Shown piece by piece: positions 43,864 to 52,376 of a stretch of DNA of 64,000 nt. The notes under the pieces are model-generated. The model saw only the letters and a list, made by a program, of their open reading frames with translations. It was not told the DNA's origin and ran no database searches. Positions within the stretch are counted from its first letter, which is position 1; every line of letters starts with the position of its first letter. A program made the position numbers and the translations under genes. This DNA is from Arthrobacter jinronghuae (GTDB lineage Bacteria; Actinomycetota; Actinomycetes; Actinomycetales; Micrococcaceae), in the NCBI RefSeq assembly GCF_025244825.1, contig NZ_CP104263.1, forward strand, positions 2,294,001 through 2,358,000. The letters run 5' to 3'.

Positions 43864-44745
43864 ATGCAAAACCGCAAGCGAAATACAACCGCTGTAGTGG
43901 CAGGATTTGCAGCCTTAGCGGGGCTGTCGATTGTCACCGGCGCGCCGGCTTTGGCCACCGCCGTGCCGGCGACCGGGGACACTGTCCCAACCACGTCGCC
44001 GAGCGGGTCTCCCTCGGCGGGGGTTTCCGTGACGGAAACAGGAATCTACTTGTACCGGAAGGTAGACGCGGAGAAGCCGGCCGCCTGGGAGAACTCCGGT
44101 AAACAAACCTTCCTGGCCAAGCAGCCCGGACATCAGTGGTTCACCGATGTAACGTCCCTGGTCCCCTCGGTTCCATTCGAGGTATGCGGTCCCGGCTGGG
44201 CTGTCCAGCAAGACGTACTCGAGTTTGAAGGCACTTATGACTGGCCGAAGAACCTCCTTTATCCCGATCCCTTCCCCGGGAATCCGAAGCTGAAGGACTC
44301 CAAGCATCAGGAGCTCGAGGAGGTGATGACGGTTCCCGATTGCGCTTCCACGCCGACGCCGACGCCAACACCAACGGACACCCCGTCCCAGAAGCCCACG
44401 CCGACACCAACGGACACCCCGTCCGCGACCCCGACGCCGACGCCGACACCAACGGACACCCCGTCCGCGACCCCGACGCCGACGCGAACGCCAACGAACA
44501 CCCCGTCCGCGACCCCGTCCAAGACCCCGGCAGGTTCGGTAACCCCGCCCGGGTCGAACGGCACCCCGCCTGCCCCGGCCACCACGGACCCCGGGGTCCA
44601 GGTTGCCGGCAACCCCAGCCCCCGGGTTCCTGATGCAGGGCTTGCCCACACGGGTGCCGGCGGAATGTGGCTTGCCGCTGCCGGCGCAGCCATTCTGGCT
44701 GTGGGAGCCGTACTGGTGGTCATTGCCCGCCGCAGGAAGGCCTAA
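43864..44745 (+). CDS. Cell-wall surface protein with Pro-Thr repeats and LAHTG sorting signal
   Basis: A 293-residue exported protein with no recognised enzymatic domain. Order: Sec signal peptide ending near APALATAVPA; Thr/Ser/Pro-rich spacer; a ~110-residue globular part (ETGIYLYRKVDAEKPAAWEN to MTVPDC, two Cys at CGPG and PDC); a Pro-Thr-Asp-Ser repeat stalk encoded by 36-42 bp repeats; and a C-terminal sorting signal LAHTG, hydrophobic helix and ARRRKA. LAxTG fits class E sortases of high-GC actinobacteria. No sortase gene is adjacent. Function is unknown; the stalk suggests display at the cell surface. Confidence 0.82.
   Translation: MQNRKRNTTAVVAGFAALAGLSIVTGAPALATAVPATGDTVPTTSPSGSPSAGVSVTETGIYLYRKVDAEKPAAWENSGKQTFLAKQPGHQWFTDVTSLVPSVPFEVCGPGWAVQQDVLEFEGTYDWPKNLLYPDPFPGNPKLKDSKHQELEEVMTVPDCASTPTPTPTPTDTPSQKPTPTPTDTPSATPTPTPTPTDTPSATPTPTRTPTNTPSATPSKTPAGSVTPPGSNGTPPAPATTDPGVQVAGNPSPRVPDAGLAHTGAGGMWLAAAGAAILAVGAVLVVIARRRKA
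44351..44525 (+). repeat. Tandem 36-42 bp repeats coding the Pro-Thr stalk
   Basis: The core CCAACGGACACCCCGTCC occurs at 44371, 44407 and 44449 and, with one mismatch, at 44491. The first interval is 36 bp, the next two 42 bp, always multiples of three, so copy number could change without a frameshift. Confidence 0.9.
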
Positions 44746-44776
44746 GCCGTAACCTGCAGGTGTACCCCGGACACCA

Positions 44777-45364
44777 TCAGTGCCCGGGGTACACCACCGG
44801 CATCGGCTGCAGTGTCACGGACTTCAGCGGCAGCGAAGGCAGGTCGCCTGCGAATCCCCGCGCCAGGGAGATGTGCGGGCGCAGGGTCCCGGCATGCATA
44901 AAGTTCGGATCACCGGCCATGAAGGCTGCGGCGTCCCGGATTCCGGCGGCGCCGAGAAAACCAACCAGCGCTCCGTACAGTTCCCGATGCAGCAAAGCCA
45001 GTTCCGGCGTCGGCAGATACTCCACTACCAGGGTCGATCCCCGCGTACCGAACCCGGCAAACCCGGCAGGCTCCAGCCGGAAGGAAACCGCGGGCAGCAG
45101 CGCCTCAGTCCGGGCAATGTATTCGGCGAGCAGCTGCTCGTAGGCGGAACGGGAAATGCCGGTTTGGGCGCTAATGGCCCGGTGCACGTCCAGCACCTTC
45201 CCGAAGTGGATCAGCGTCAGGTGCAGCTGCGGCCGCGGCACCAGCCGCGTGCCGTCCGGCAGCGCCTGCTGCAGGGACAGGAGATGGGCCAGTGACGGCC
45301 CGTCGGGTTGCATCTGGGCGTACAGGCGGAGGTTGGCATCGAAGCCGGGCCGGGACTCGGGCAT
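44777..45364 (-). CDS. 2'-5' RNA ligase / 2H phosphoesterase family protein
   Basis: A 195-residue protein with the two H-x-(S/T) motifs of the 2H superfamily: HLTLIH (~48-53) and HISLARG (~164-170). Members act as cyclic phosphodiesterases or RNA 2'-5' ligases on nucleotides or RNA ends; the substrate here is unknown. The ATG at 45364 is chosen because it is 7 nt downstream of a -10 element; the frame continues upstream but antisense to the GNAT gene. It is divergently transcribed from that gene across only 42 bp. Confidence 0.83.
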   Translation of the reverse strand: MPESRPGFDANLRLYAQMQPDGPSLAHLLSLQQALPDGTRLVPRPQLHLTLIHFGKVLDVHRAISAQTGISRSAYEQLLAEYIARTEALLPAVSFRLEPAGFAGFGTRGSTLVVEYLPTPELALLHRELYGALVGFLGAAGIRDAAAFMAGDPNFMHAGTLRPHISLARGFAGDLPSLPLKSVTLQPMPVVYPGH

Positions 45365-45371
45365 GACGCTA

Positions 45372-45377
45372 AGTCTA
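45372..45377 (-). promoter_or_regulatory. -10 element TAGACT of the 2H phosphoesterase gene
   Basis: TAGACT matches TANNNT and is 7 nt before the ATG at 45364, implying a leaderless or nearly leaderless transcript. Confidence 0.5.
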
Positions 45378-45394
45378 AGTCCGCAGACACCCGT

Positions 45395-45400
45395 TAGGCT
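45395..45400 (+). promoter_or_regulatory. -10 element TAGGCT of the GNAT gene
   Basis: TAGGCT ends 6 nt before the ATG at 45407. With the divergent -10 only 18 bp away, the two promoters overlap face-away in a 42-bp intergenic space. Confidence 0.5.
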
Positions 45401-45406
45401 GTCGGG

Positions 45407-45997
45407 ATGGCTTTCGAGATCCCGCTGCTCAGCGACGACACCCTCCTGCTCCGTCCGCACGTCTCCGCCGACCTCGACGCCGTCTACGCACGCTGCGTTG
45501 ACCCCCTGTCGGTCCAGTGGACCACCATTCCGCTGGACTACACGCCGGAGATGGCGCAGCAGTATCTGGAGGCTATCTGCGTCCCGCAGGAAAACGCGGT
45601 GTCTTGGGCGCTCGACGTCGGCGGCAGCTATGCAGGGACCATCGACCTGCGCTTCGAAGGCGCAGCCTCCGGTTCGCTGGGGTTCGTCACGTCGCCGGAA
45701 TACCGGGGCCGCGGCCTGATGTCCCGCGCGGTCCGGCTGGCAGTGGGGCACGCCTTCGAGGACCTGGACTGGGAGGTGGTTACGTGGAAGGCACATGCGG
45801 GAAACACCGGCAGCTACAAGACGGTCTGGCGCTGCGGTTTTCCGCAGCCGGTCGCTGTGCCGTATCTGCTGAACCACCGGGGAAAAATGGTTGAAGGCTG
45901 GATCTCCAGCCTCGCTCGGAATGACCCAAGGAGCCCATCCGTCAGCTGGGCGAAGGCAGAGGCGGAACTTACAGTTCGTCGGCCTTCGGCAGTGTGA
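45407..45997 (+). CDS. GNAT family N-acetyltransferase (RimJ/RimL-like)
   Basis: A 196-residue acetyltransferase of the Acetyltransf_3 group. Acetyl-CoA binding is indicated by LGFVTSPEYRGRGLMSRAVRLAVGHAF (motif A RGRGLM), and VTWKAHAGNTGSYKTVWRCGF is the typical end of RimJ/L-like enzymes. The acceptor is unknown. The start lies at the predicted transcription start. The 3' end overlaps the convergent DUF2469 gene by 29 bp. Confidence 0.88.
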   Translation: MAFEIPLLSDDTLLLRPHVSADLDAVYARCVDPLSVQWTTIPLDYTPEMAQQYLEAICVPQENAVSWALDVGGSYAGTIDLRFEGAASGSLGFVTSPEYRGRGLMSRAVRLAVGHAFEDLDWEVVTWKAHAGNTGSYKTVWRCGFPQPVAVPYLLNHRGKMVEGWISSLARNDPRSPSVSWAKAEAELTVRRPSAV

Positions 45998-46289
45998 GGT
46001 CGTCGTTGCGGGTGAGCTCCTCCACGTTGACATCCTTGAAGGTAATCACCCGCACGCTTTTGACGAACCGTGCGGACCGGTAGACGTCCCAGACCCATGC
46101 GTCCTGCAGCGTGAGGTCGAAGTAGATCTCGCCGTCGGCGGACCGTGCCTGCAGGTCCACGTGGTTGGCCAGGTAAAAGCGCCGTTCGGTTTCCACCACG
46201 TAGCTGAAGAGGCCTACGACGTCGCGGTACTCCCGGTACAGCTGGAGCTCCATGTCCGTTTCATAGTTCTCAAGGTCTTCGGCGCTCAT
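45969..46289 (-). CDS. DUF2469 domain-containing protein
   Basis: A 106-residue acidic protein with the family start MSAEDLENYETDMELQLYREYRDVVGLFSY-like pattern and the segment LQDAWVWDVYR. It is found in Actinobacteria almost always directly after rnhB, as here (7 bp apart). No function is known. The ATG at 46289 has ATAGGAA upstream. Confidence 0.9.
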   Translation of the reverse strand: MSAEDLENYETDMELQLYREYRDVVGLFSYVVETERRFYLANHVDLQARSADGEIYFDLTLQDAWVWDVYRSARFVKSVRVITFKDVNVEELTRNDDLTLPKADEL

Positions 46290-46296
46290 GTTCCTA

Positions 46297-47034
46297 TCAT
46301 CCCCCAACTGTGCTCAAGTCGTCTTCCGGTTCCAGCACCGGTTCACCCGGGCGGGGCTTGGAGCCCAGCCGCCAGGACATGCGGTGCAGCGGCGTGGGTC
46401 CGTGGACGTCGATGGCCGCGCGGTGCGACTCGGTGGCATAACCCTTGTTGATCTCCCACGAATAGTGCGGGTTCGAAGCGGCAAACTCTACCATCATGGC
46501 GTCGCGTTCCACCTTCGCCAGCACACTGGCGGCGGCCACGCTCAGGCACTGCATGTCCGCCTTGATCCGGGTGTGCACCGGTGCCGTGCAGCCTCCGGCC
46601 GGTTCATCGGGATCGTCGAACAGGCTGCCCTGCCGCTCGGGCGAGAGCCAGTTGTAGTTGCCGTCAAGGAGTACGACGTCGGGGCGCAGCGTTGAGCACA
46701 CCTGGTCCCAGGCGCGCGTTCCGGCCAGACGCAGGGCGACGGTCAACCCGTGCAGGTCGATCTCCGCCGCACTGGCATGGCCCACCCCCCAGGCCAGGGC
46801 CCATTTCTTGATCTGCGGAACCAGCGTGTTCCGGTCGGCTACGGAGAGCAGCTTGCTGTCCCGCACTCCCTTGAGCGAACGGACGGTGGCCAGGTCCACG
46901 GCCACCATCCCTACGGACACGGGTCCGGCCAGCGCGCCGCGGCCCACTTCGTCGCAGCCGGCCAGGATCCGGTGCCCGGAGGCAGCGAACGTACGCTCAT
47001 GCCGAAGGGTCGGCGGCTTGGCGGTGGAACTCAC
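46297..47034 (-). CDS. rnhB: Ribonuclease HII
   Basis: A 245-residue enzyme that cuts at ribonucleotides embedded in DNA and degrades RNA:DNA hybrids. Acidic residues in [13 protein letters not shown] (Asp, Glu), LLDGNYNWL (Asp) and the KVERDAMM region (Asp) form the metal site; [25 protein letters not shown] is a family hallmark. The GTG start overlaps the lepB stop by 4 bp. The RNase HI-VOC protein at 11.8 kb is the second RNase H in the window. Confidence 0.95.
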   Translation of the reverse strand: MSSTAKPPTLRHERTFAASGHRILAGCDEVGRGALAGPVSVGMVAVDLATVRSLKGVRDSKLLSVADRNTLVPQIKKWALAWGVGHASAAEIDLHGLTVALRLAGTRAWDQVCSTLRPDVVLLDGNYNWLSPERQGSLFDDPDEPAGGCTAPVHTRIKADMQCLSVAAASVLAKVERDAMMVEFAASNPHYSWEINKGYATESHRAAIDVHGPTPLHRMSWRLGSKPRPGEPVLEPEDDLSTVGG

Positions 47035-47795
47035 TTGCTGTCGCTCGGTTCCGGAACGTCCTCGAAGACCTCGGAATAATCGCTGACCCCGCCGACGCGG
47101 TTCAGCGGCCAGGCCGTCACTACGGCCTTGCCCTCAATGTCCGCCACGTCTACGAAACCGCCGCCCTCACCGTACTGGTGTTCGCGGGAGTCCGCAGAAG
47201 CGTTGCGGTGGTCCCCCATCACCCAGACCTTGCCCTCGGGGACAACCACGTCAAAGGGGATGTCGGAGGGGGCGGCGCCGGGGTACAGGTAGGGCTCGTC
47301 CAGGGGTTCGCCGTTGACGGTGATCCTGCCGTCGGCGTCACAGCAGACCACGTGGTCGCCTTCGGTGCCGATGACACGCTTGACCAGGTGCTGCTGGGAC
47401 TCGTCAGGGAGCAGGCCCACAAAGGTCAGGGCTTCCTTGACCGGATTCGTTTCCTTCTCCGCCGTCTGCGGCAGCCAGCCCTTGGTGTCCTTGAAGACCA
47501 CGACGTCGCCGCGGTTCAGGTCCATCGGTTCAGGAACCAGCAGGTTGACGAAAATCCGGTCGTTGATTTCCAGAGTCTCTTCCATGGACCCCGAGGGGAT
47601 GTAAAACGCCCGGAAAAGGAAGGTTTTGATCAGGAAGGACAGCACCAGGGCTATCACCACGATCGTGAGGACTTCACGCAGCCAGGCGCCGAAACCGCGT
47701 TTCTTTTCCTTCGGTGCGGTCGAGTGCGCTGCGTGGTCCCGCTGCTCCCCGGAGCCGGGCGTCCCGTCAGGGGACTGGTCCGGTTGCTGCGACAT
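47031..47795 (-). CDS. lepB: Signal peptidase I (first paralogue)
   Basis: A 254-residue membrane protease that cleaves Sec/Tat signal peptides on the outer face. After a ~40-residue polar N-terminus comes one transmembrane helix; the nucleophile Ser is in [12 protein letters not shown], the general-base Lys in [12 protein letters not shown], and [13 protein letters not shown] is box E. A CC pair (VVCCDADG) follows box D. The ATG at 47795 has AGAGGAAA upstream. It is 11 bp after a second lepB. Confidence 0.95.
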   Translation of the reverse strand: MSQQPDQSPDGTPGSGEQRDHAAHSTAPKEKKRGFGAWLREVLTIVVIALVLSFLIKTFLFRAFYIPSGSMEETLEINDRIFVNLLVPEPMDLNRGDVVVFKDTKGWLPQTAEKETNPVKEALTFVGLLPDESQQHLVKRVIGTEGDHVVCCDADGRITVNGEPLDEPYLYPGAAPSDIPFDVVVPEGKVWVMGDHRNASADSREHQYGEGGGFVDVADIEGKAVVTAWPLNRVGGVSDYSEVFEDVPEPSDSK

Positions 47796-47806
47796 TGCGT
47801 TTCCTC

Positions 47807-48517
47807 TTATTTCTCCGTGTTCCACTCGGCTCCTAAGGATAGCCGGTCAATATTGGTACCGCGCTCGAGCGGCCAAAGAATCCGCTGGGCCTCCCCGACG
47901 ACCCGCTCCGTGGAGATCAGCCCGCCGCCGGGAGCTCCCAGCAGGGAGCGGGAATCCGCCGAGACGGACCGGTGGTCCCCCATGAGCCACAGCCTGCCTT
48001 CCGGAACGACGACGTCGAACGCGTGGTTGCTGGGAGCGTCTCCAGAGTAAACGTACGGCTCGTCCACGGGAGTTCCGTTGATCGTTATCCGTGGATCCCC
48101 GTCCGTGCAGCAGCTCACCCGGTCCCCCGCCACACCGATAACCCGTTTGACATAGACGGTGTCGCTGCCGGCCAGCCCGAACCAACGCCCCACGGTGACT
48201 GCGGCGTCGAGCACTGCCGGACGCCCGCTGTGCAGCGGTGCCAGCGAGCCCCGGCCGTCGAACACCACTACGTCGCCGCGCTCGATCTCCGCCGAATCGT
48301 AGGCGGTACGGGAGACAAGAATCCGGTCACCGGGTTCCAGCAGGGGCTGCATGGAATCGGAAGGGATGTAGAAGACGTCGAACAGGAATGCCCGGACGAG
48401 TGCGGCGAGGACCACAGCTGCGGCGAGAGCACATAGCACAAAACGCCAGCCCACAAACCGGGGCCGGCGTTTCGTGTGCTTCGCGGAGGGTTCCCCGGAG
48501 GCGGATGCTGCAGTCAA
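47807..48517 (-). CDS. lepB: Signal peptidase I (second paralogue)
   Basis: A 236-residue paralogue of the neighbouring lepB with the same catalytic residues: Ser in FYIPSDSMQPLL, Lys in VYVKRVIGVAGD, and LMGDHRSVSADSR. The same CC pair (VSCCTDGD) is present. The protein has one N-terminal membrane helix and a shorter polar start. The TTG start is only 5 nt after the rplS stop and has no clear ribosome-binding site, so translation may depend on rplS; a downstream GTG is possible but would leave a shorter cytoplasmic tail. Confidence 0.92.
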   Translation of the reverse strand: MTAASASGEPSAKHTKRRPRFVGWRFVLCALAAAVVLAALVRAFLFDVFYIPSDSMQPLLEPGDRILVSRTAYDSAEIERGDVVVFDGRGSLAPLHSGRPAVLDAAVTVGRWFGLAGSDTVYVKRVIGVAGDRVSCCTDGDPRITINGTPVDEPYVYSGDAPSNHAFDVVVPEGRLWLMGDHRSVSADSRSLLGAPGGGLISTERVVGEAQRILWPLERGTNIDRLSLGAEWNTEK

Positions 48518-48522
48518 GTAAG

Positions 48523-48882
48523 TTACTTGGCGGGACGGAAGTCGCGCTTTTCCTTGATCTTGGCTGCCTTGCCGCGCAGATCGCGCATGTAGTACAGCTT
48601 CGCGCGGCGTACGTCACCCTTGGAGACGACCTCGAGCTTGTCGATGACCGGGGAGTGTACCGGGAAGGTACGCTCAACGCCGACACCGAAGCTGACCTTG
48701 CGGACCGTGAAGGTCGCGCGGAGGCCATCGCCCTGGCGCTTGAGCACGAAGCCCTGGAAGACCTGAACACGGGTGTTCTTGCCTTCAATGATGTTTACGT
48801 GAACCTTGACCGTGTCACCGGCGCGGAACTCGGGGATGTCCGTACGCAGGGAAGCTGCGTCAACAGAATCTAGGATGTGCAT
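48523..48882 (-). CDS. rplS: 50S ribosomal protein L19
   Basis: A 119-residue ribosomal protein that lies at the subunit interface. [30 protein letters not shown] and [15 protein letters not shown] are the conserved segments. It starts the rplS-lepB-lepB-rnhB-DUF2469 run and is separated from trmD by 238 bp, so it probably has its own promoter. Confidence 0.98.
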   Translation of the reverse strand: MHILDSVDAASLRTDIPEFRAGDTVKVHVNIIEGKNTRVQVFQGFVLKRQGDGLRATFTVRKVSFGVGVERTFPVHSPVIDKLEVVSKGDVRRAKLYYMRDLRGKAAKIKEKRDFRPAK

Positions 48883-49120
48883 TGTTTATCACTCCTGGTG
48901 AACGCCACAGGTCATTCACTTTGGTTACGGCAGCAAGAATGCGCCCCGAAATGCGGGCTGCACGGATGCTGTCGAAGTTAGTAGACCGGCAGGACCGAGG
49001 ATGGAATGCCGGTGTGTACATATCTGTTGGCCGCGTTCCCCCTGTGGCAGGTACGGACCCAGATGACACAACTCCCTATTTTGCCATACGTACCGGAACG
49101 GCACCAATCCGGCGCTGCCG
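48883..49120. promoter_or_regulatory. trmD-rplS spacer, probable rplS promoter/leader
   Basis: A 238-bp gap inside an otherwise tightly packed ribosomal-protein region. On the minus strand it contains AT-richer stretches (GCAAAATAGGGAG and AGATATGTACAC) that could hold a promoter, but I cannot assign -35/-10 pairs with confidence. I see no hairpin with a T-run. Confidence 0.3.
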
Positions 49121-49900
49121 TCAGGCGGGCGGGCAGACCCTGCCGTCGCGGATCTCGTAGCCCAGCGCCGCCAGGGTGGCCCGATCAGCCTTGTCCAGCG
49201 AAGCGGCGTCGAGCTTTTCGATCAGATCGGGCCGGCGGGCAGCGGTGCGCCGCAGCTGTTCGTCCCTCCGGAACCGGGCGATCTTACCGTGGTTGCCGCT
49301 GAGCAGGACCTCCGGGACTGCACGCTCCCGCCAGGCGGAGGGCTTGGTGTAGACCGGGTATTCCAGCAGCCCGTCCGAGTGGGATTCCTCGACGAGGGAC
49401 TCGGGGTTGCCGACGACGCCGGGCACCAGCCGGCCTACGGCCTCGACCATGGCCAGCACTGCGACCTCCCCGCCGTTGAGCACGTAGTCCCCGAGGCTGA
49501 CGGGACGGACGTCGAAGCGTTCTCCGGCCCATTCCAGCACCCGCTCGTCGATCCCTTCGTAGCGGCCGCAGGCGAAGACAAGGTGCTTCTCCTCGGCCAG
49601 CTCGTAAGCCATCGCCTGCGTGAAGACTGCGCCGGCGGGCGAGGGGACGATCAGGACCGGCCGCTCGTCGCCGTCGCCCGCCACCGCGTCCAGTGCGGAG
49701 GCCCAGGGTTCGGGCTTCATAACCATGCCGGCTCCCCCGCCGTAGGGGGTGTCATCCACGGTACGGTGCCGGTCGGTGGTGAACTCCCGCAGATCATGCA
49801 CAGCCAGGTCCAGCAGGCCTTCCTGCCGGGCCTTGCCGATCAGTGACAGCTCAAGGGCTGCCAGGTACTCCGGGAAAATACTGACGACGTCGATGCGCAC
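49121..49900 (-). CDS. trmD: tRNA (guanosine(37)-N1)-methyltransferase
   Basis: A 259-residue SPOUT methyltransferase that makes m1G37 in tRNAs reading CNN codons. The knot region contains [13 protein letters not shown] and [29 protein letters not shown]; the N-terminus [13 protein letters not shown] and [13 protein letters not shown] are typical. The GTG start immediately follows the rimM stop, so the two are cotranscribed. Confidence 0.97.
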   Translation of the reverse strand: MRIDVVSIFPEYLAALELSLIGKARQEGLLDLAVHDLREFTTDRHRTVDDTPYGGGAGMVMKPEPWASALDAVAGDGDERPVLIVPSPAGAVFTQAMAYELAEEKHLVFACGRYEGIDERVLEWAGERFDVRPVSLGDYVLNGGEVAVLAMVEAVGRLVPGVVGNPESLVEESHSDGLLEYPVYTKPSAWRERAVPEVLLSGNHGKIARFRRDEQLRRTAARRPDLIEKLDAASLDKADRATLAALGYEIRDGRVCPPA

Positions 49901-50464
49901 TTACTGTCCGGCTTCCTTCGTGTCGGCCGGGGCTGCTTCCTTTTTGTCCTCGGGCTTATTCAGCTCGAAGAGCCCCTCGGGCGGGGTCAGCAGCACATAG
50001 CCGTCCTCGATATTCACTTCGGGAACGATGGCCTCAACGAACGGTACGAGGATTTCCTCGCCGCGGCCGTCCTCGACCACCAGCAGGTCCTGGACGGTGA
50101 GGGTGCGCAGGGCGCTGACGGTGCCGACGACGTCGTCGCCCACCCGTGCCTTCAGGCCCACCAGTTCGTGTTCGTACCAGCCTTCGTCGTCGTCATCCTC
50201 ATCCACGGTTTCGGTGTCGATGAACAGCTTGACTCCGCGCAGTTCCTCGGCGCCGTTGCGGTCCGTGATTTCGTCGAAGCCCAGCAGCAGGATGTCCTTG
50301 TTCCAACGCGCGCTGATCACCGTCAGCGGGCCCTTGGCGGCCGGCTCTACGGTGAGCTCGGTGCCCGGGACAAAGCGGTCCTCGGGTGCGTCGGTCAGCA
50401 CCTGGACGGTCACTTCACCGCGGATGCCGTGCGGCTTGCCGATGCGTGCCACCTGTAACTGCAT
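49901..50464 (-). CDS. rimM: Ribosome maturation factor RimM
   Basis: A 187-residue 30S assembly factor with an N-terminal beta-barrel (RIGKPHGIRGEVTVQVLTDAP) and a C-terminal PRC-barrel (~95-165, GWYEHELVGLKARV and VVEDGRGEEILVPFVEAIVPEV). It acts on the 16S rRNA 3' domain with S19. The C-terminal ~20 residues are a Lys/Glu/Ala tail. A strong terminator lies upstream, between khpA and rimM, so rimM-trmD may need read-through or another promoter. Confidence 0.95.
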   Translation of the reverse strand: MQLQVARIGKPHGIRGEVTVQVLTDAPEDRFVPGTELTVEPAAKGPLTVISARWNKDILLLGFDEITDRNGAEELRGVKLFIDTETVDEDDDDEGWYEHELVGLKARVGDDVVGTVSALRTLTVQDLLVVEDGRGEEILVPFVEAIVPEVNIEDGYVLLTPPEGLFELNKPEDKKEAAPADTKEAGQ

Positions 50465-50511
50465 GGGTTCTCCTCTGTGGGGTTTTCGTCGCCTGGATTG
50501 GCCGGCGCCTG

Positions 50512-50556
50512 AAAAAAATCCGGCCCCTTCACCATTATCTGGTGTCGGGGCCGGAT
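50512..50556 (-). terminator. Intrinsic terminator between khpA and rimM
   Basis: On the minus strand a 10-bp stem ATCCGGCCCC/GGGGCCGGAT is followed by a run of seven T. A smaller CACC/GGTG helix fits inside the loop. It would stop or attenuate transcription from rpsP-khpA before rimM-trmD. Confidence 0.88.
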
Positions 50557-50642
50557 CCTGTGTACTGCTGTTACTGCTTTACTTCCGGTACTGCAGTGAA
50601 GAACTGTTCGCTTCCGCTGCGCCGTCGGTGATCTTGTTCAGA

Positions 50643-50885
50643 TCAACGGCGCCGGTCCGTGTCCACTACGTCCACTCGGACCTGCTCACCGTTGGCAAGG
50701 GCTGCGATGACCGTGCGCAGTGCGCGTGCGGTCCGTCCCTGCCTGCCGATGACCCGGCCGAGGTCGTCCTGGTGAACCCGAACCTCGAGGGTTTCCCCAC
50801 GGCGGTTGCTCTTGGCGGAAACCTTGACGTCCTCAGGACTGTCAACGATTCCGCGCACGAGGTGCTCCAGCGCTTCAGCGAGCAA
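50643..50885 (-). CDS. khpA: KH-domain RNA-binding protein KhpA
   Basis: An 80-residue single KH-domain protein. The start LAEALEHLVRGIVD and the RNA-binding loop GRVIGRQGRTARALRTVI (GxxG = GRQG) are typical of KhpA, which binds RNA with KhpB in other Gram-positives. The TTG start is one base after the rpsP stop, so translation is coupled. The rpsP-khpA order is conserved in Actinobacteria and Firmicutes. Confidence 0.92.
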   Translation of the reverse strand: MLAEALEHLVRGIVDSPEDVKVSAKSNRRGETLEVRVHQDDLGRVIGRQGRTARALRTVIAALANGEQVRVDVVDTDRRR

Positions 50886-50886
50886 G

Positions 50887-51294
50887 TTACTCTGCCTCAG
50901 CCTCGGTGGAGGCCTCGGGGGCCTCTTCCTTCTTGGCCTTCGGGGTGATGGCCTCGGGGACAATCACGGACTTCTTTTCGGGAACCACGAAGGGTTCCTT
51001 CGGGGCCTTGGTACGCAGGGTACCTTCCTGGCCGTCGATGTTCTTGAACTTCTGCCAGTCACCGGTGATCTTCAGCAGTGCTGCGACCTGCTCGGTGGGC
51101 TGGGCGCCGACGCCGAGCCAGTACTGCGCACGGTCCGACTTGATGTCAATGTACGACGGCTCTTCGGTCGGACGGTACAGTCCGATTTCTTCGATGGCAC
51201 GGCCATCGCGCTTGGCACGGGAATCCATGACAACAACGCGGTAGTGTGCTGAGAACTTCTTGCCAAGGCGCTTAAGGCGAATCTTTACGGCCAC
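50887..51294 (-). CDS. rpsP: 30S ribosomal protein S16
   Basis: A 135-residue ribosomal protein. Core segments [38 protein letters not shown] and [17 protein letters not shown] are clear. The C-terminal ~35 residues are a Lys/Pro then Glu/Ala-rich tail, usual in actinobacterial S16. The GTG at 51294 gives the family-typical N-terminus VAVKIRLKR, with AGGAG 11 nt upstream; a GTG four codons upstream is the alternative. Confidence 0.97.
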   Translation of the reverse strand: MAVKIRLKRLGKKFSAHYRVVVMDSRAKRDGRAIEEIGLYRPTEEPSYIDIKSDRAQYWLGVGAQPTEQVAALLKITGDWQKFKNIDGQEGTLRTKAPKEPFVVPEKKSVIVPEAITPKAKKEEAPEASTEAEAE

Positions 51295-51488
51295 TTTTGT
51301 GGTCACTCCTGATCTGAAATGGGGCGAACCCGTACTTCTGCTCCCGTGGGGCGGGCCATAACGTTGGGGTTCAAAAGGACAAGATGCATGCACGGAGAGA
51401 GGGCCCGCGCAGATCGAGTACCTGACCATTGTGCCAGATGAGTTCATCTTTTGCGACTCGCCCGGCCGGGGCGGATATCCGCGGATTT

Positions 51489-52376
51489 TCAGCCGACGGC
51501 AACACGCAGCCGGTTGCGCCAGGGGTCCTCGAAGCGCAGCTCGGCCCCGGTGGAGTGGCTGGAAATCCCGGCGAACCGAAGGCGGTCCGCCAGCCCGGCG
51601 ACGTCGTCGGCCGTTGGAACGGTAATCAGCACCTCCCCAAGGCCAAGGGTGTCACGGCGAGGTCCTGCGCCGCGGCTGTTCCAGACGTTCATCGCCATGT
51701 GGTGGTGGTAGCCGCCGGCGGAGACGAACAGTGCCTGGCCGTGGAAGCCTGCAGTCCGCTCAAAACCGAGCGTGTCGATGTAGAAGGCGGCGGCGGTGTC
51801 CGTATCCCCTACCTGCAGGTGAACGTGCCCGACGGCGGCGTCGGCTGCCTGAAGGCCGGCCAGTGCCGCTTCGGTGAGGTGGTCGCGGATGTAGGCCTGC
51901 GGAGACAGCGGCAGGGAGGCCATCCGGACCTCACGGCCGGCCGCGGTCTCGTCCCAGTCCCAGGTGTCCCGGGGCTTGTCATAGTAGAGCTCGATGCCGT
52001 TGCCTTCGGGATCGGTGAAGTAGAAGGCCTCGCTGACGAGGTGGTCCGCGGAGCCGGCAAAGGCCGACGGATCGTGCCTCGCTGCGGAGGCAACCGCAGC
52101 GGCCAGGTCAGCCTGGGTTTCAAAGAGGATGGCGGTGTGGAACAGGCCTGCCTCTCCGCGGGAGGCGACCTGCAGGTCCGGCGCCGGTGCCAGGTGCACC
52201 AGGGGAACACTTCCGCGACCGAGGTACATGCCGCCGTCGGACTCTGCCACGACGTCCAGCCCGAGGGCGCTGCGGTAGTACGCGGAGACGTTTGCCAGAT
52301 CGCCCACCTTGAGCATTACGGTGCCCATGGCGAGATCGCCGGGCAGCAGGTCCCGGGCATTTACTTGAAGGTTCAT
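51489..52376 (-). CDS. VOC family protein, ring-cleaving dioxygenase (CatE)-like
   Basis: A 295-residue protein made of two VOC units (~12-135 and ~165-295). The second unit has the metal-ligand positions [10 protein letters not shown] (His) and GYHHHMAMN (His), but the last strand reads [11 protein letters not shown] without an obvious Glu ligand; the first unit lacks the His of its first strand (GTVMLKVGD). Catechol 2,3-dioxygenase-like activity is therefore possible but not assured. The start region is duplicated (17-bp direct repeat), producing an upstream mini-frame MNLQVT that ends 4 nt before the real ATG. It is transcribed toward rpsP. Confidence 0.82.
   Translation of the reverse strand: MNLQVNARDLLPGDLAMGTVMLKVGDLANVSAYYRSALGLDVVAESDGGMYLGRGSVPLVHLAPAPDLQVASRGEAGLFHTAILFETQADLAAAVASAARHDPSAFAGSADHLVSEAFYFTDPEGNGIELYYDKPRDTWDWDETAAGREVRMASLPLSPQAYIRDHLTEAALAGLQAADAAVGHVHLQVGDTDTAAAFYIDTLGFERTAGFHGQALFVSAGGYHHHMAMNVWNSRGAGPRRDTLGLGEVLITVPTADDVAGLADRLRFAGISSHSTGAELRFEDPWRNRLRVAVG

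Noticed and set aside
44351..44525. Regular repeats as a possible CRISPR array
   Set aside because: The spacing is 36-42 bp without unique spacers, the unit codes Pro-Thr in frame inside a protein gene, and no cas genes are present.
48883..49120. A ribosomal-protein leader RNA upstream of rplS
   Set aside because: I could not fold a convincing conserved leader or see a terminator-like structure in this gap.
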